From positions 86,150 through 150,149 of the forward strand of contig JAGHQL010000046.1 of NCBI GenBank assembly GCA_020080175.1: DNA of 64,000 bases, read 5' to 3'. Positions 24,247 through 36,433 of the stretch are shown one piece after another. A program made the position numbers and the translations under genes. This DNA is from Glutinoglossum americanum (Eukaryota; Ascomycota; Geoglossomycetes; Geoglossales; Geoglossaceae). The notes beneath the pieces are model-generated. The model saw only the letters and a list, made by a program, of their open reading frames with translations. It was not told the DNA's origin and did not search any database. Position 1 is the first letter of the stretch; the number at the start of each line of letters is the position of its first letter.

Positions 24247-26946
24247 TCAAAATACAGCAGCTAACCCGCTCTTTGAATGCCTCTTACTGAACCTCTTCCT
24301 CGACTTTGTCGACGTCTCTCCATCTAGTGGGTTCTTTCCGAGGGCGTTCCGGCCCATGCCGTCGAGCGGCAGGCCAGTATCACCTACTAGTGTACTGGAG
24401 GGACTTGACATGTTCGATGAATTGAAGGCATCATCACCGGAGTACGTGTTGGTGAGGTTCTGGGAGATGGCGATGTCTTTCGCGCGTTCGATGGTGTCGA
24501 GCCATTCCTGCACGCAGGGCTGGGTAGAGGAGGGGTCACTCGAAGTTTTGGGGTCTTCAAATGTGTAGTGTTTATCCTTCTGCAATTTTTGCTGTCAGCA
24601 GGTTTTATATTGTGGCGGAGGTTGGGGGAGTGAACTTACCGTATCGACGCACCATGCTGTTACACCTTTCGCATCATTTGTGCTTCTCCATGAGGTACTG
24701 GGCGCCAATAGATATATCTCAGTCTTGGCCTTCTTGTCATCTCCTCCTGCGGCGGCTAAGATTATCCTTGCGCTTGAGGTGACCATTACTAGTCTCTGTC
24801 GTTTCTTGGACGCGCTTCCGCCGAAAAAACGCGAAAATTTCTTGGGGGTCTCGTTCGCCGAATTCTCCCCATTCGGTCCGTTCTTCGAAACTGGGCTCTG
24901 TGGTGCGGGTGCCGATGACACTACCATATTTCCTAATTTGAGAATCCGTTCGTTTGTCCTTGTAAGCACAGGTGACCATTCGATATCGAGCTGACTCGGC
25001 GGCGGCAGCTCAGTGATGACTCGGGGCTGCGGCCTGGAGTTGCCGTTTAACCCAGAACTGAGGCCTTGGCTATTCTTGGACGGGTTCTGTTGAATACTAT
25101 CGGAGAAGTCGTTGAGCTTGATGATGTTTGGTTCTTGTGTTGGAGGGACATAGCTTTTTAAGCGTGGGGCCTTCTGTTTCCACAACCCTCGGCCCCAGAC
25201 GATTCCATCGAAGAACTGGTGATTTTTGATATGTTCGATTGTTAGTCGTTTGGCGGGATCTAAGACAAGTAATCTCTCCACTAAGTCCTTAGCAACTGGT
25301 GGAAAGCCCTTTGGAAACTCGTAATCTAGCGATACGATCTTCTGGAAAGTTTGATATTCGTTCGCAGCCTTGAATGGCGGTCGCCCGGAAAGGAGTTGGT
25401 AGATGATGCATCCAAACGCCCAGAGATCGCTTGCTTTACAGGCATTTTTGTCAGTCAGCAGTTCTGGACTGACGTATTCCGCTGTGCCGACAAAGGAATT
25501 CGCTCTATTGTCGTCACTGCCATCTATAGCGTTTCCTTGATTCTGGTTTGCAAAAGGAATATTTCCGTTTATGCTATCTTGAGGCTGTCGAGGCGGGTCC
25601 AAAATCTTGGCCGTTCCGAAATCAGTAATTTTGACGTGCATCTGGTCGTCAAGTAACACATTCTCAGGCTTTAGGTCCCTATGAATGACTCCCCTCGAAT
25701 GCATATATTCCACCGCGTCCAATATTTGGGCACCGTAATAACGGGCACACTCCTCATCAAAAGTCCCCATCCTCTTGAGAACCCCTAAAAGTTCCCCTCC
25801 GCTGGCGACATCTAGTACATAGTATAGCGACCGTTCATCCTGGAAAGTATAGTACAGCCTTACGATACCTGGATGATCGCCTAGTCGATTAAGTGTATTT
25901 TTCTCGATATTAACGTATTTGACCTTCCTCTCTTTGATGATGTGTCGTTTGTCTAGGACCTTGATCGCATACTCCTTCAATGTCTGCCGGTCCGTCGCCG
26001 CGAGTACGGTGCTGTAGGAACCTTCCCCAAGGGTCCGGCCGAAATTGAAGTCCTTTACCCCCTTCTTCACGAATCTCTGTACGTGGTTGCCGTTGCGATC
26101 TAGCTCTTGGCGTACGCCCACGGCGGCTCCACGTTCTTTCCATTCCTCGCTGCTGGGTAGTGGACCACCATCGACATCATATGGTGACCCTGAAGGTGCT
26201 GACATGGTGGGTGGGTTCGCTATTCCCATGTGTCCTCTCCCCTGCCCTCTAGAGCTTCTTCTGGGTGGCAAAGGCCCATTTCCAATATGGCTTTGTCTGT
26301 ACGAGCGATCACTATGGCTCAGTTCCCTAGTAGGTGCACCGCCTTGCATGCCAGTGGAGCCGTTTCTCGGGCTGCTACTTGGAGGAAGCCCCGACATTGA
26401 AGAACGCGAGGACTGGCTGGTAAGCCGGTATTCAGCGTATGAGTTCCCATTGGTCATCAACGCGGCGTCTGGGAAAGCGTTTGATGAAGGCTGAGGGAAG
26501 ATTGCTGATGATGGTCTGGGGCCGGAGCTAGACGATTGTTGGAATATGCGGCTGGATTGCTGAATCCCTGATGGAGCTGATTGCGGGGGGTATTGTTGCA
26601 GCGGCTGTTGCGCCGGATACATCACCGACCGTCGGTTAGTATTCGAAGTGCCATACGGAACGTCTTGTGATGGAGGAGCGGTATCTCCTGTGGAGGCAAG
26701 GCCACCAGGGATTCGATCGGCGGTGCTAAGGCGACCTGTAGAGGGTGTCTGAGACGACTCTTGAGGTAACAACGGTGGTGCAAGATTGTGTTCTGGCGGG
26801 GCGTTTGAGAATGTTGGGGAGAAATGGAGCGGTGGTAGAGACGGTAAGTAGGTGGGGTCTTCCCGGGCCTGTGCTGGGTCTGCATCGTCTGGATTCGCGA
26901 TTCGTAGTCCACCGAAAGATTGGGATAGGCTTAAGTCGCCGTCCAT
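24247..26946 (-). CDS. pkhA: PDK1-type AGC kinase (Pkh family)
   Basis: 879 aa from two exons, 26946-24640 and 24579-24247. A Ser/Pro/Gln-rich N-terminus of about 290 residues precedes a kinase domain at about 300-580: P-loop GEGSYSTV (about 307), Lys about 329, HRDLKPEN (about 422), DFG (442-444), and activation segment NSFVGTAEYVSPELL, whose Ser about 484 matches the PDK1 trans-autophosphorylation site. The insert after DFG is Asn/Gln-rich. A PH-like domain follows at about 660-790, split by the only intron, then a basic tail (KSRKRFSKRHSKSG). PDK1 kinases phosphorylate the activation loops of other AGC kinases; in fungi they relay sphingolipid signals to eisosomes, Ypk and Pkc. The family is certain; the gene name is by orthology with fungal pkhA/PKH1. 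Confidence 0.93.
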
Positions 26947-27906
26947 CTCGAGGTATTGTGGATGAACTCAACGGGAAATGGCGCACGGCTCAGGACTGCG
27001 CAACGACGTTGACCGAGGACGGTTTTCCACCTTAACGACGGGTGGCGATTGGTTACCGCCAAAGTACTCCGTGCCAGCGGAAATTAACGAATACTTGGGT
27101 TAAAAGGTAGATGGAGTTATGGATCGAATCTCTCTATCTCTCGCACTCTAAGTTAAATGCCGAAGTCACAGGGAAGGAGGACAGCGACTACAAAGGGAAG
27201 GGTATATGTAAGTAGCTAGCGAACGGCAGCACAAAGCGAGCGAGGGCTGGGCGGCAATTTCGAGACTTTGAGGTCGCAGTGAGAATGGTAAAGGCAGAGA
27301 GTAAAGTGCAGCACGACTGCACTCTTACACTAACTACGAAGTTTTAGTCTTGATGATGTAAATGAACGGACTGTCTGTGCGACTTCAATCAATATATACG
27401 TACGAGTTGTCGTTGCACAAGGCAGTTGGGTGGATTCTAGCTTATGTACTCCACGCGATCAGCAGATAGAATCGAGAAGGGAAAATGCTGCGATGCAAGT
27501 CTCAATGCATGTCTCATTGAGCCCAGGCACCCGTCCTGATCAGGTACCATTTCCATTGGACGCTGCAACAGGCTTCATTAGCTAGAATTCAGTGGTGGGC
27601 GTGCTGGGATAAAGTTATGAGATTCCAGCGGCGCTCCTATGCCATATCAATGAAATAGATGTTGTACTCTAATTCTAGCACGGCCAACAACAGCAGGGAG
27701 ACCCCTGGATTTTGAAGATGCGAAGATGCATGTAAGTGCGCCATGAGCATGGGGTTCTTCCCAAACCTGGCAGTTGCAATCGCCAGAATATCGAATCGGT
27801 TAGGAGCGGAACAGGGTGACGACGAGCCTTACGCTATACCTCTCGCCCTATCTCCACCGGGCTCTTCCATAAGACCCATAATACTGGAGTAGAAAAAAGC
27901 ACTGCC
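26947..27906. promoter_or_regulatory. Divergent promoter region of the PDK1 gene and the 27.9 kb gene
   Basis: About 960 bp lie between two divergent start codons. No coding sequence or repeat is supported, and no individual regulatory site can be named with confidence. Confidence 0.45.
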
Positions 27907-29831
27907 ATGATTCGCCTTCGCACATCGCAGGTCGGACTGTCACCTGCCGATGTAGCGTACGCGATCCGTCGAATTGTCCTTCAGCGTCGTACACTTCGAG
28001 CTGCAGAGAGCGCTGCCGCTCTCGCATTGCAGAACGCTCGAATAGAAAGCATACTGTCAAATTTCCCGGATGAGGTTCCTATACCATTACCGCCTACATG
28101 TGAATATGATTCGAGGGATGAGTCTATCATCTGTGAAGAACCAGTGGTTCATGGTCACAGAGACTTTTGGGACAGTATAGTCACCGAAGCGGGACCGATT
28201 GTCAATGATGATATCGGAGGTGGAGATGGAGATGGAGTAACCTCTTATGCCCAAAATATTAGTGGACTGGCCGATGAATCCAGCACCTCATTGCACGATC
28301 TCTGCAGAGAAGGTGAAGTCAATCAGGGGGTAGACTATGAAGCAATTGATATGACTGGTGTGTGCGACAAGTTGAAAACAGGTGGAGATGACACACCTTC
28401 GCGATTGGGAACCCCTGATTTCGGGATAAAGGAACAGGGAGGTGCGTTTGATGGCGCTTGTGACGGTGCAGGCGGAGGAAGTGAATTCTGTTCTCCTAGT
28501 ATATCGGTGTCTTCACTCAGATGCCGGCAGAGGGATGGGAGTGATGGGAAAGGAGCTGGCAGCGGCGATGGCGACCCATCATCGAGCGAGTTTGAGGAGG
28601 ATGTGTTATCAGGGTCTGAGATGTCTCCCCAATTGTCCAAATTGGGCGATTCAGCGCTGTTATATCAACGCATCAAGACTGTCACCGCACCGGAGGAAGC
28701 GAGTTCCTTAACACTTCATCACTCCTTTTCTACACAGCTTAACTTTGACGGTGCATCTGAATCTTCTTTAGATCATTTCTCTCCATCAAAGTCGTCTATT
28801 CCGTCACCTCCTTTTAACGTTGTACTGTCATCTCCTTTATCTGTGTCTGTCGGCACTCAGACGCATCCTCGCGGTATAGCTCAACTCTCTCCAAGTACCG
28901 CGCAGTGTTTAGGAGAAGCGACCATGGGCCTTCCAATGTGGAGAGCTTCTGACTATGAGGTACCGTCTCCTCAACGCGTACGAAGGTATAGACCCAGGAC
29001 ATCTACATATTCTTTCGAGGAATCTGAACCATCATCAAGCCAAGGATACACCGAAACAAGGGCCCCACTTGCCCAGGTCGTCAGGGAAGGCAGCGACTCT
29101 ACCACACAAATTACTGAATGGACTGCGCCTCTAGCTAATGGTGATGAAGCGTTGACCGAGGATGATGATCAATCTTTCAGGTATCCACTCCTGAGGAACT
29201 GATGCCGATTGGCGCTTGGGACTAGATTCTGAATTCCTCTCACAGGCGATCAAGTGTTGCCACTGGCAGTATTACTGGAGCAAGGCAACGAAATTCCGAA
29301 TACGCTGGTGCTGGTCCCGTACGGCTTCCAGAGATGGGTTTCGTTTTTCCCACGCGCGAAGGGTCTCGTAGTTCCTCTGTATCTCACGGGCCAGATCGAT
29401 CTCCTATTCAGTATGCACGCGGGTCTCCTGTCCTCGCCGTTCCGCCACCTTCTCCGGTCCCGAGAGCTTTTGATAATTTTGCTCGACTACCAGATCCAAT
29501 GTTTCCTAGTCAACGTATTCAAGTATTTAACGATAACCGGTCGGCTAGTGCCAGCCATTTTCGCCACCCTCGTCGCGCTTCTGTGCTTCTGCGCGACCCC
29601 ACGAGAATGCTACATCGTAGTGATGCTAATCCCCAGGAACTGGAGAGGCTGGTAATGGGGGCGGGCTCAGAGACGGAAAGAGAGCGGAGAGGACGTGAAC
29701 TTGCGCTACCGGCCCATTGGATTAACAATGCACGGACAGCTCGACAGGAGTTTGACGAGTGGATTGGTATGAACGGCGAACGTCGCGGCCGAACTGCTGG
29801 GCGTGGGAATGAAATTTCGGAGGAGCATTAG
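27907..29831 (+). CDS. Unknown acidic, Ser-rich fungal protein
   Basis: 619 aa from two exons, 27907-29180 and 29246-29831; the junction ...DDDQSF-R-RSSVATGS is in frame with GTATCC donor and CACAG acceptor. Not recognised. The first about 50 residues form a basic, Ala/Arg-rich helix (ADVAYAIRRIVLQRRTLRAAE). The middle is disordered, acidic and Ser/Gly-rich. The C-terminal exon is Arg/Ser/Pro-rich with a short ordered stretch near the end (ALPAHWINNARTARQEFDEWIG). No signal peptide, membrane segment or catalytic motif is evident. The conserved look of the two ends, with a disordered middle, suggests a scaffold or regulator; this is only inference. Confidence 0.7.
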
Positions 29832-29963
29832 CCCTTTGGTTGTTTGGATTACCACATTGATTTTAGCTGTGAACACTATTGCACCTGGACGCCCCCTGGC
29901 CCCTTGGTTACATAGAGAAAAAGAATAAACTCCGACCAATGCATTAACATAACTCTATATATC

Positions 29964-31424
29964 CTACTTCTCCGTCGCTAAAACCATCTTTTCCCTCTCA
30001 CTCCTCCTCTTCTCCAACCCCTTCTTCGAGTGCTTCCTCTTGTTCTCCGCTCTTCTCCGTAACGCCTTAATCTCCTCCCCTTTAATTTCCGCTGCCTTCT
30101 TGATGTTCTTGGGCAGGTGTCTGTGCCGTTGGATGCGCCGGATCTCGGGCATGTGCTTGTAGCGTTCTTTGAGGGCGGCATCGTATTCGAGGTGTTGGCG
30201 CTGGCGGGCGGATTTCATGCCGCCGTCACGGGAGGAGGCGTGGGCGCGCCAGAGGCGGATATTGCCGTCGTCAGAGCCAGTGAGGAGGTAGGTAGCGTCG
30301 GGGGTGAATTTTGCGGAGAAGACTCTGGGCTCAGGGATTAGTGGGTTGATTGCTAATGGGGGGTTGGAGAGGAGGGGATTTACCTTTGCATGCGTTTTGT
30401 GTGGTATATATCTCGAGAATGCCCATCTCCTCTGTTCCATAATCGAACTGTGCGATCATAGGACGCGCTGACTAATTCCTCGCCCGTTGGGCTGAACTCG
30501 ACATCCATGACTGCTGCAACATGGTCTCTTAGGACATTGAGAGCCCGGTCTAGTTTCCGCATATCGAATATATAGATGCTGTGGTCTTCGTTAGCGGCGG
30601 CGAAATTGAACGCCTCCATTGGGTTCCAGGAGATGGCGTTGCTAGCTAGGCGGAGGATGACTTTTGTGAGGGGGGAGGAGGTTCGAAGGTCATATAGGAC
30701 GATAGAGCGATCTGTGGCTGCAGAGGCAAGGATAGATGTCTCAGTCTGGTTGAATGAGAGTGTAGTGATAGTGTCCGTAGATGTTGGCCAGGATAGGGTT
30801 TGTGTTGCTGTCGAGGAGGGTCGGGAGAGATCGTAGATAGATATCACACTTGACGAAGCGGCAAAGCTCGGGAGTGCTCGGTGGTGGGATAACCCCGTAA
30901 AGGCGGCCTGCCCGAGATATGTAGCCATAGGTGCTGTGCCGGAAGGGGTGTTATAGGGATCGAAAAGCTTGATCGTCCGATCGCTGGCACAAGACAGGAG
31001 TTTCTGATCCTTCGTCCAACACATGCCCTTCACAATGCCTTCGTGTGCCTGCGCAGTCCACACCTGCGCCCGGCTAGCTAGATCCCACACCTTCACCACG
31101 CCGTCCCCACTTCCGCTGGCAAATCTCTCCAGTGAGCGCGGGTCTTTTGCCATTGTATAGACGCCATCGACGTGACCGTTTCCGAGCTGGGCTATGAAAG
31201 GAGCCGCGAACATGCGCTCGAGTTTCGTGGCATTGAGGGCGCGGGTGTACTCTCGAGCTCGTTCGAACGGGTGGAGAGCTGGGTCAAGGTTGCGGGGTTG
31301 TCGTGATACATTTGATCCGGGAGCTTGGTGGGAGGAGGTTGAGCGAGAAAGAGCTTTAATTTTCTGGGGAGAGAGCGTTAGTTATGCTTGAAAAAGTGGG
31401 GTTTCGTGAGGTTTAGCAGACCAT
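29964..31424 (-). CDS. sof1: DCAF13/Sof1-type WD40 ribosome-biogenesis protein
   Basis: 447 aa from three exons: 31424-31422 (ATG only), 31363-30384 and 30324-29964. The start was fixed because the family begins MKIKALSRS; here KIKALSRS starts right after an acceptor at 31364, and the only matching Met is an ATG directly followed by a GTCTGC donor. Seven WD repeats follow (for example ASGSGDGVVKVWDL, LSCASDRTIKLFD, VSASYDRTVRLWN, LTGSDDGNIRLWRA), then the Sof1 C-terminal region with MPEIRRIQRHRHLPKNIKK and a Lys/Arg-rich tail. Sof1 is a U3 snoRNP component of the small-subunit processome, needed for 18S rRNA maturation in the nucleolus; the animal orthologue DCAF13 also joins CUL4 ligases. 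It shares a promoter of about 206 bp with RPN6. Confidence 0.94.
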
Positions 31425-31630
31425 ATTTGCTTTAACAATCGCCCCTCATCTTGCACAGGAGAAGAAAACCATTCGGGGAAGGTTTTCCCCGAGAAATTCT
31501 ATTGTGGATTAGACACATCACGTGATAGAACCAGGTCTTCCACGTTCTGAACCCGTAGTCTTCCTTCCGTTCAAAGCAATATTACATCCACCTAAAACTT
31601 AATTCTCGTCCATAACATAACTACCTCATT
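31425..31630. promoter_or_regulatory. Bidirectional promoter of sof1 and RPN6, with E-box and hairpin
   Basis: 206 bp lie between two divergent start codons. It contains the palindromic E-box TCACGTGA at 31518-31525 (the kind bound by Cbf1-type bHLH factors), a perfect inverted repeat TCGGGGAA-GGTT-TTCCCCGA at 31473-31492, and one CCCCT stress-response-like element at 31442-31446. No proteasome control element (GGTGGCAAA) was seen. Function is inferred from position. Confidence 0.6.
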
Positions 31631-33019
31631 ATGGCCGGTGCCGCTGTAAAGACTCTGGAGGAAGTGAAGGAGCTAGGGAAGAAGCAGCCGTTGAAGGCTG
31701 AAGCTATCTACAAGGATTACTTGTCGAAAGTCCCTGGGACAAATGAAACTGCGTTGAAGGAATATGAGACGGCGCTGGTTGGACTAGGGGAGCTCTATCG
31801 GGATCAAAGGCATGTGCTGCTGGAGTCGTTGTCGTTGTTGTTGCTTGCTGACTGACTTTATAGGAAAGCCGTCGAGCTTGCGGAGCTTGTGAAGACGAGT
31901 CGGGCTACATTATCTTCATTCGCAAAGGCGAAGACAGCAAAGTTAGGTATGGATGACAATCGCATATACATTCTCTGCCGCCTGTAATACTTATTTTCTA
32001 CCTTTCACACAGTTCGCCAGCTTCTCGACCTCCTCGCTGCTATTCCAAACGTCGTGGACATTCAAGTGACTATCACCAAATCATGCATCGAATGGGCCAT
32101 CTCCGAGCGGCGGGGATTCCTGCGCCAACAGCTAGAGACCCGCCTCGTCTCCCTCTACATGACTAAACAATCCTATTACGACGCCTTAACACTTATTAAT
32201 AGCTTGCTCAAGGAATTGAAGCGGCTAGACGATAAATTGGTGCTGGTCGAAGTCCAACTTCTCGAATCACGCGTGTACCATGCTTTAGGGAATTTGTCTA
32301 AAGCCCGTGCCGCACTCACTTCCGCTAGAACGTCTGCCGCTTCCGTCTATACTCCTCCACTTCTGCAGGCGGGGCTGGATATGCAGTCGGGAATGCTTCA
32401 TGCGGAAGATAAGGACTTTAACACGGCGTACTCTTACTTCATTGAGGCGCTTGAGGGATACCACGCACAGGATGAGGCAAAAAAGGCCACATCAGCCCTG
32501 CAGTACATGCTATTGTGCAAGATCATGCTCAACCTCGTCGACGACGTCAACTCGCTAATGACCTCTAAGAACGCTATCAAATACGCCGGCAAGAACCTCG
32601 AAGCCATGAAAGCCGTTGCCCGCGCGCACTCTAATCGCAGTCTCGAAGAATACGAGAAAGCCCTCTCAGACTACCGCTACGAACTTGGCAGCGACACCTT
32701 CATCCGAAACCACCTCCGGCGCCTTTACGACGCGATGCTGGAGCAGAACCTCATCAAGGTCATCGAGCCCTTCAGCCGGGTAGAGATCGACCATATCGCC
32801 AAGATGGTGGGACTGGATACGCAGCAGGTGGAGCGGAAGCTGTCCCAGATGATATTGGATAAGGTTATTATTGGGGTGCTGGACCAGGGGGCGGGATGCT
32901 TGATTGTGTTCGACGAGGTGGAGAGGGATCAGGGGTATGATGCTGCATTGGAGACAATTGAGAAGTTGAGTAATGTGGTGGATGTTCTATATACAAATCA
33001 AGCATCGCTTTTGGAGTGA
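31631..33019 (+). CDS. rpn6: 26S proteasome lid subunit Rpn6 (PSMD11)
   Basis: 422 aa from three exons: 31631-31809, 31864-31946, 32013-33019. The first intron starts with GC (CAAAG|GCATGT...TTATAG), the only joining that keeps the frame YRDQRKAVELAELVK. Rpn6 is a scaffold of the proteasome regulatory particle that clamps the lid to the base and core. Seen: N-terminal helical solenoid repeats (EAIYKDYL, AEIYRDQRKAVELAELV-type, ETRLVSLYMTKQSYYDAL), then a C-terminal PCI domain from about residue 225 (AIKYAGKNLEAMKAVARAH, SLEEYEKALSDYRYELGSD, VIEPFSRVEIDHIAKMVG, KLSQMILDKVIIGVLDQG). Length matches the family (about 420-435). Divergent from sof1. Confidence 0.96.
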
Positions 33020-33704
33020 GGGGATGAGGGGTGGTTTATGGGTTGGGTGGGGGGCCGATACTCTATAACTACCGGCATGCTTGCGACGCACACGGCCTTC
33101 CAAAATTGTCACCCCTTTCAAATATCAACCTGACATCTATGGCGCACGTCGCGGTAGTCGAGTTAACCAACCGTACGACGAATTTTAGCTTAGATTTGAG
33201 ATTCCGTTTATTTAGCTTGCATATGTATCATAGCACTAAAAACACGCAATCCACCGCCAGATGTAAACTCGGTGAAAACAAAGATCTTCATTTCATCTTC
33301 GGTTTCATCGTAGGGCGTCGCGTATCCGCGTCTACAAAGCCTATCTATTGTATCAGAAAGGGGTATGATCTCATCGGGTATGCCTGAAGAAAAAAGTCAT
33401 CAATCATTCTCAGTCGTAGGCAGCATGCATGCATAACTTTCACCCGCGCTTCTTGAGAGAAGAAGGTAGGATTTCAGTATGCGGATGACAAAGAAACTAC
33501 AACTTGGGTATCCTATCGCAAAATTCGCTGCGGAAGACAGACATTGTACCCATGAGTTCTGAGGGAAAGGCGGTTTATCTCTCTGATCCATGCATGGATA
33601 GAAGTAGTGTGATGTCCACCGAAACAACAAGTAGAAACAGGCCTCCCATAGCGAAGGTGAAGAAAGTCCAAATTGATAACCCCGTCCTGTGCCAGGAATT
33701 ATTC
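33020..33704. other. Convergent intergenic region
   Basis: 3' flanks of RPN6 and the OGFr-domain gene. Frames of 76-118 codons in this stretch show no recognisable feature. Confidence 0.5.
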
Positions 33705-34651
33705 CTAATTTACATAGACTCTCTTCCGCTTGGTTCCGCGCGGAGGTGAGGCTTCCTGGGTTGGTTCCTCGGCGATGTCTGGTGGGTCTTTGAGGAAGGG
33801 GTGGGACGTTTCGTTGGGGCTGCTGGTGTAGCTGGTGGGGTAGGAGATGCGGGTTGTTCCAGTAGCTACGTTAATGGTGGTGTTTTTCCCATGGGCGGAG
33901 GTAAGGGGTGTCTGGAGCCGGCGAGAGTTAGCGATTGCTATTCGTTTATTTAGAGCTAACATACCTTTGTCATATTCACCATAAAATCGTTCTCCCTCTC
34001 CTTATGCCCTTTAGGCTTATTCTCCGGAGGGACGGCTTTCGCCCTCTTTCTCTCAAACTCCACTAGAAAGTCTAAACCCTTACTCTCGTCCACATCGCCA
34101 TCCTCCGGACTCGCGTACAAAGGCCGCAACGCAGCGCGTGCCCAATATGTCATGGAGGACTTGCTAAACTTCCCCGGATACACCTCCGCCGTGGCCCCTA
34201 GCATATCAAAGAACTCTTCGGCTTCGTTTTCTAGGCCCAGGATACGGAGACATCGCAATACGCGGGTAATGCGGAGGTGATTGTGGTTCACAGGATAGAA
34301 CCAATATCCCATACTAGCCACGATGTTGTCTCCAGGCTCGAGATGCGGGTCGAGGTCGGTCGAGGTTTGAGCGAACTCGAACCCGAGAAAATTAATGAAG
34401 CGATGGAAGGATTTCTTGAGGCGTGCGCGGAGTTCTGGGCGAGCTCGGAAAGCTTCGAATGTCTCGCGATCGATTAGAGGTGCGGCCCGGTTGAATGGGG
34501 AGGGTTCGGGGATTGGAAAGAGGACTTGAATGTAGTTGTGAGATGCCTCGAGGCGGCTGTCAGGCCAGCCGAGGATAAGGTCAAGGGTGCGACCTTTGTG
34601 GTCATGCCCTTTGATGAGGGGATCGTAGAAATTGACGATCGTGGACGCCAT
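33705..34651 (-). CDS. OGFr-conserved-region protein
   Basis: 297 aa from two exons, 34651-33965 and 33911-33705 (GTATGT donor, CTCCAG acceptor). The ATG at 34651 (MASTIVNFYDPLIKG) is preferred over an upstream in-frame ATG at 34723 because the family block begins soon after it. Residues about 1-215 match the opioid growth factor receptor conserved region: ILGWPDSRLEASHNYIQVLFP, GFEFAQTSTDLDPHLEPG, NHNHLRITRVLRCLRILGLE. Fungal members lack the repeats of the vertebrate receptor and have no assigned function. The C-terminus is a basic, probably disordered tail with a possible nuclear signal (GTKRKRVYVN) at the very end. Confidence 0.88.
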
Positions 34652-35173
34652 CTCAACGATCGATAACCTGCTTGAACGTACAGGCGCGAAGAGCGTAAGA
34701 GGAATTAAAAATATGTGAACCAAAGTCTTTCTGGAAGTCTAGAGTCCGAAACGACTCTGTCCGGAACGACTCACGGAAAGGACTGGGTGAACGCAAAGGC
34801 GTTAGCCTTCCTCAGGGCGAGTAGTGAGTGTTGGAGGAAGAAAGAGACTAAAGAGGCGGACGAGGCAGAAGAGACATCCGCCTGGACCTGATGACGGAGG
34901 TAAACACATCGGAGCGGAATAACCCGAAGCGATCGGAGTAGCTATATTCCGTCTCATCGGGGGTTCGGGGGTTCGGGGGTCGAAACGTGCCTGAAACGAA
35001 CCGTCCCTCGAGATGGAAAATCCACCTTGCGACAAGGCTCCAAGTCTGGAACTTGGGCATATTTCCTCCACTTGTCCTGCACTACCGCTACCTAGGATAT
35101 AGAGCGCTGATATATACGTTAAATTATCTTCACTATCTGTTACATCTGGTTAATTGACTTTACTCACTTCACC
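34652..35173. promoter_or_regulatory. Divergent promoter region, OGFr gene / SDR gene
   Basis: About 520 bp, no supportable coding sequence. An 89-codon minus frame at 34802-35071 has no recognisable feature. Confidence 0.45.
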
Positions 35174-36433
35174 ATGCCCAGCCCCGCCATCCCCGAGAAA
35201 CCATGGCACGACCCCCTAACCATCGATCTCCTCCTCAAAGTCCTCAACACCACCTTTCTTCACCCCTTCGTCGCCTGGATGATCCCGCTCTGCCTCCGCG
35301 CTCAAGCAACCCCTTACCACCATCCCGCCATGCTCATCACCGCCGCCTGGGCCACCCTCCTCACGCTCCTCTACTTCCTCTCCATCCTAAATCAGCGGGT
35401 CGCACACGGGAACCCTAGAGCGGTTGATCTGAGCGAGGAAGTTATTGTGGTGACGGGTGGAGCGAGCGGGCTGGGACTCCTGATAGCGGAGGTGTATGGG
35501 TTAAGAGGTGCGAGTGTGGCGGTTTTGGATGTTAGGGAGATGGAAGTTGGGGAGGCGAGGGGAGTGGAATTTTATAAGTGCGATGTGGGGGACAGGGAGC
35601 AGGTCGAGAAAGCTGCCAAAGAGATTGAGGAAGATGTGCGTCCACCCCCGTTTGGGCTTGATATGCCCACAGATATTGACAACTATCCTTCGGCGGCGAA
35701 TAGCTCGGGACTCCTACTATCTTAATTAACAACGCCGCCATTGCCCACGGGAAATCTATCCTCGACCTTACTAATGACGAAGTCGAGCGGTACGTCCCAA
35801 CCCGTATCTGTAATACCTTGTGTCTTCACTAACCCTGAAAAAGAACCTTCCGCGTCAACCTCCTCTCCCACTTCTACACCATAAAAGCTTTCCTCCCGGG
35901 AATGATCCGCCAAAACCGCGGGACGATCGTCACCATATCCAGCGCCCTCGCTCACCTCGGTTGCCGGAATCTCTGTTCGCCCCCCCTCTCCCCGAAAAGA
36001 GCGCAAAATCACAACTAACAAACCCTGAACAGCCGACTACACATGCTCCAAATCCGCTCTCCTCGCCCTCCACGCCTCCCTAACCGCTGAGCTCCTCCCC
36101 GCCCACCGCGAGACAATAAAAACCCTCCTCGTCACCCCCGGCCAATTCTCAACCCCGCTCTTCGCAGGCATCAAAACCCCATCTCCGTTCTTCGCTCCGA
36201 TTCTGGAGCCTGTGGACGTCGCGAAAGAGGTTATTAAGGCTGTGGACGCCGGGGAGGGCGGCGTTTTGGCTATGCCGTTGTATGCGAGGTGGGTGGATTG
36301 GATGAGGGTTTTGCCGGCGGGGGTGCAGAGGGTGGTGAGGTGGTGGAGTGGGGTTGATGTGGCAGTGGAGGGGTTTGTTGGGAGGAGAGGGGAGGGGGTG
36401 GAGAAGGAGAAGGAGATTTTGTTCGAGGGGTAG
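35174..36433 (+). CDS. Membrane-anchored short-chain dehydrogenase/reductase (SDR16C/RDH10-like)
   Basis: 359 aa from four exons: 35174-35635, 35704-35789, 35844-35974, 36033-36433; phases agree. An N-terminal hydrophobic stretch (about residues 50-75, MLITAAWATLLTLLYFLSIL) probably anchors it to the ER or lipid-droplet membrane. Rossmann and catalytic motifs: TGGASGLG (cofactor), DVRE after beta-2 (suggesting NAD preference), NNAAIAHG (structural NNAG), ISSAL (catalytic Ser) and YTCSK (YxxxK). Then VTPGQFSTPLF and a C-terminal membrane-associating helix (WMRVLPAGVQRVVRWW). The family oxidises or reduces lipophilic alcohols and ketones such as retinoids or sterols; the substrate here is unknown. 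Confidence 0.9.

Noticed and set aside
31472-31480. Heat-shock element in the sof1-RPN6 promoter
   Set aside because: TTC-GGG-GAA has three bases between the half sites instead of two, so it does not match the element.
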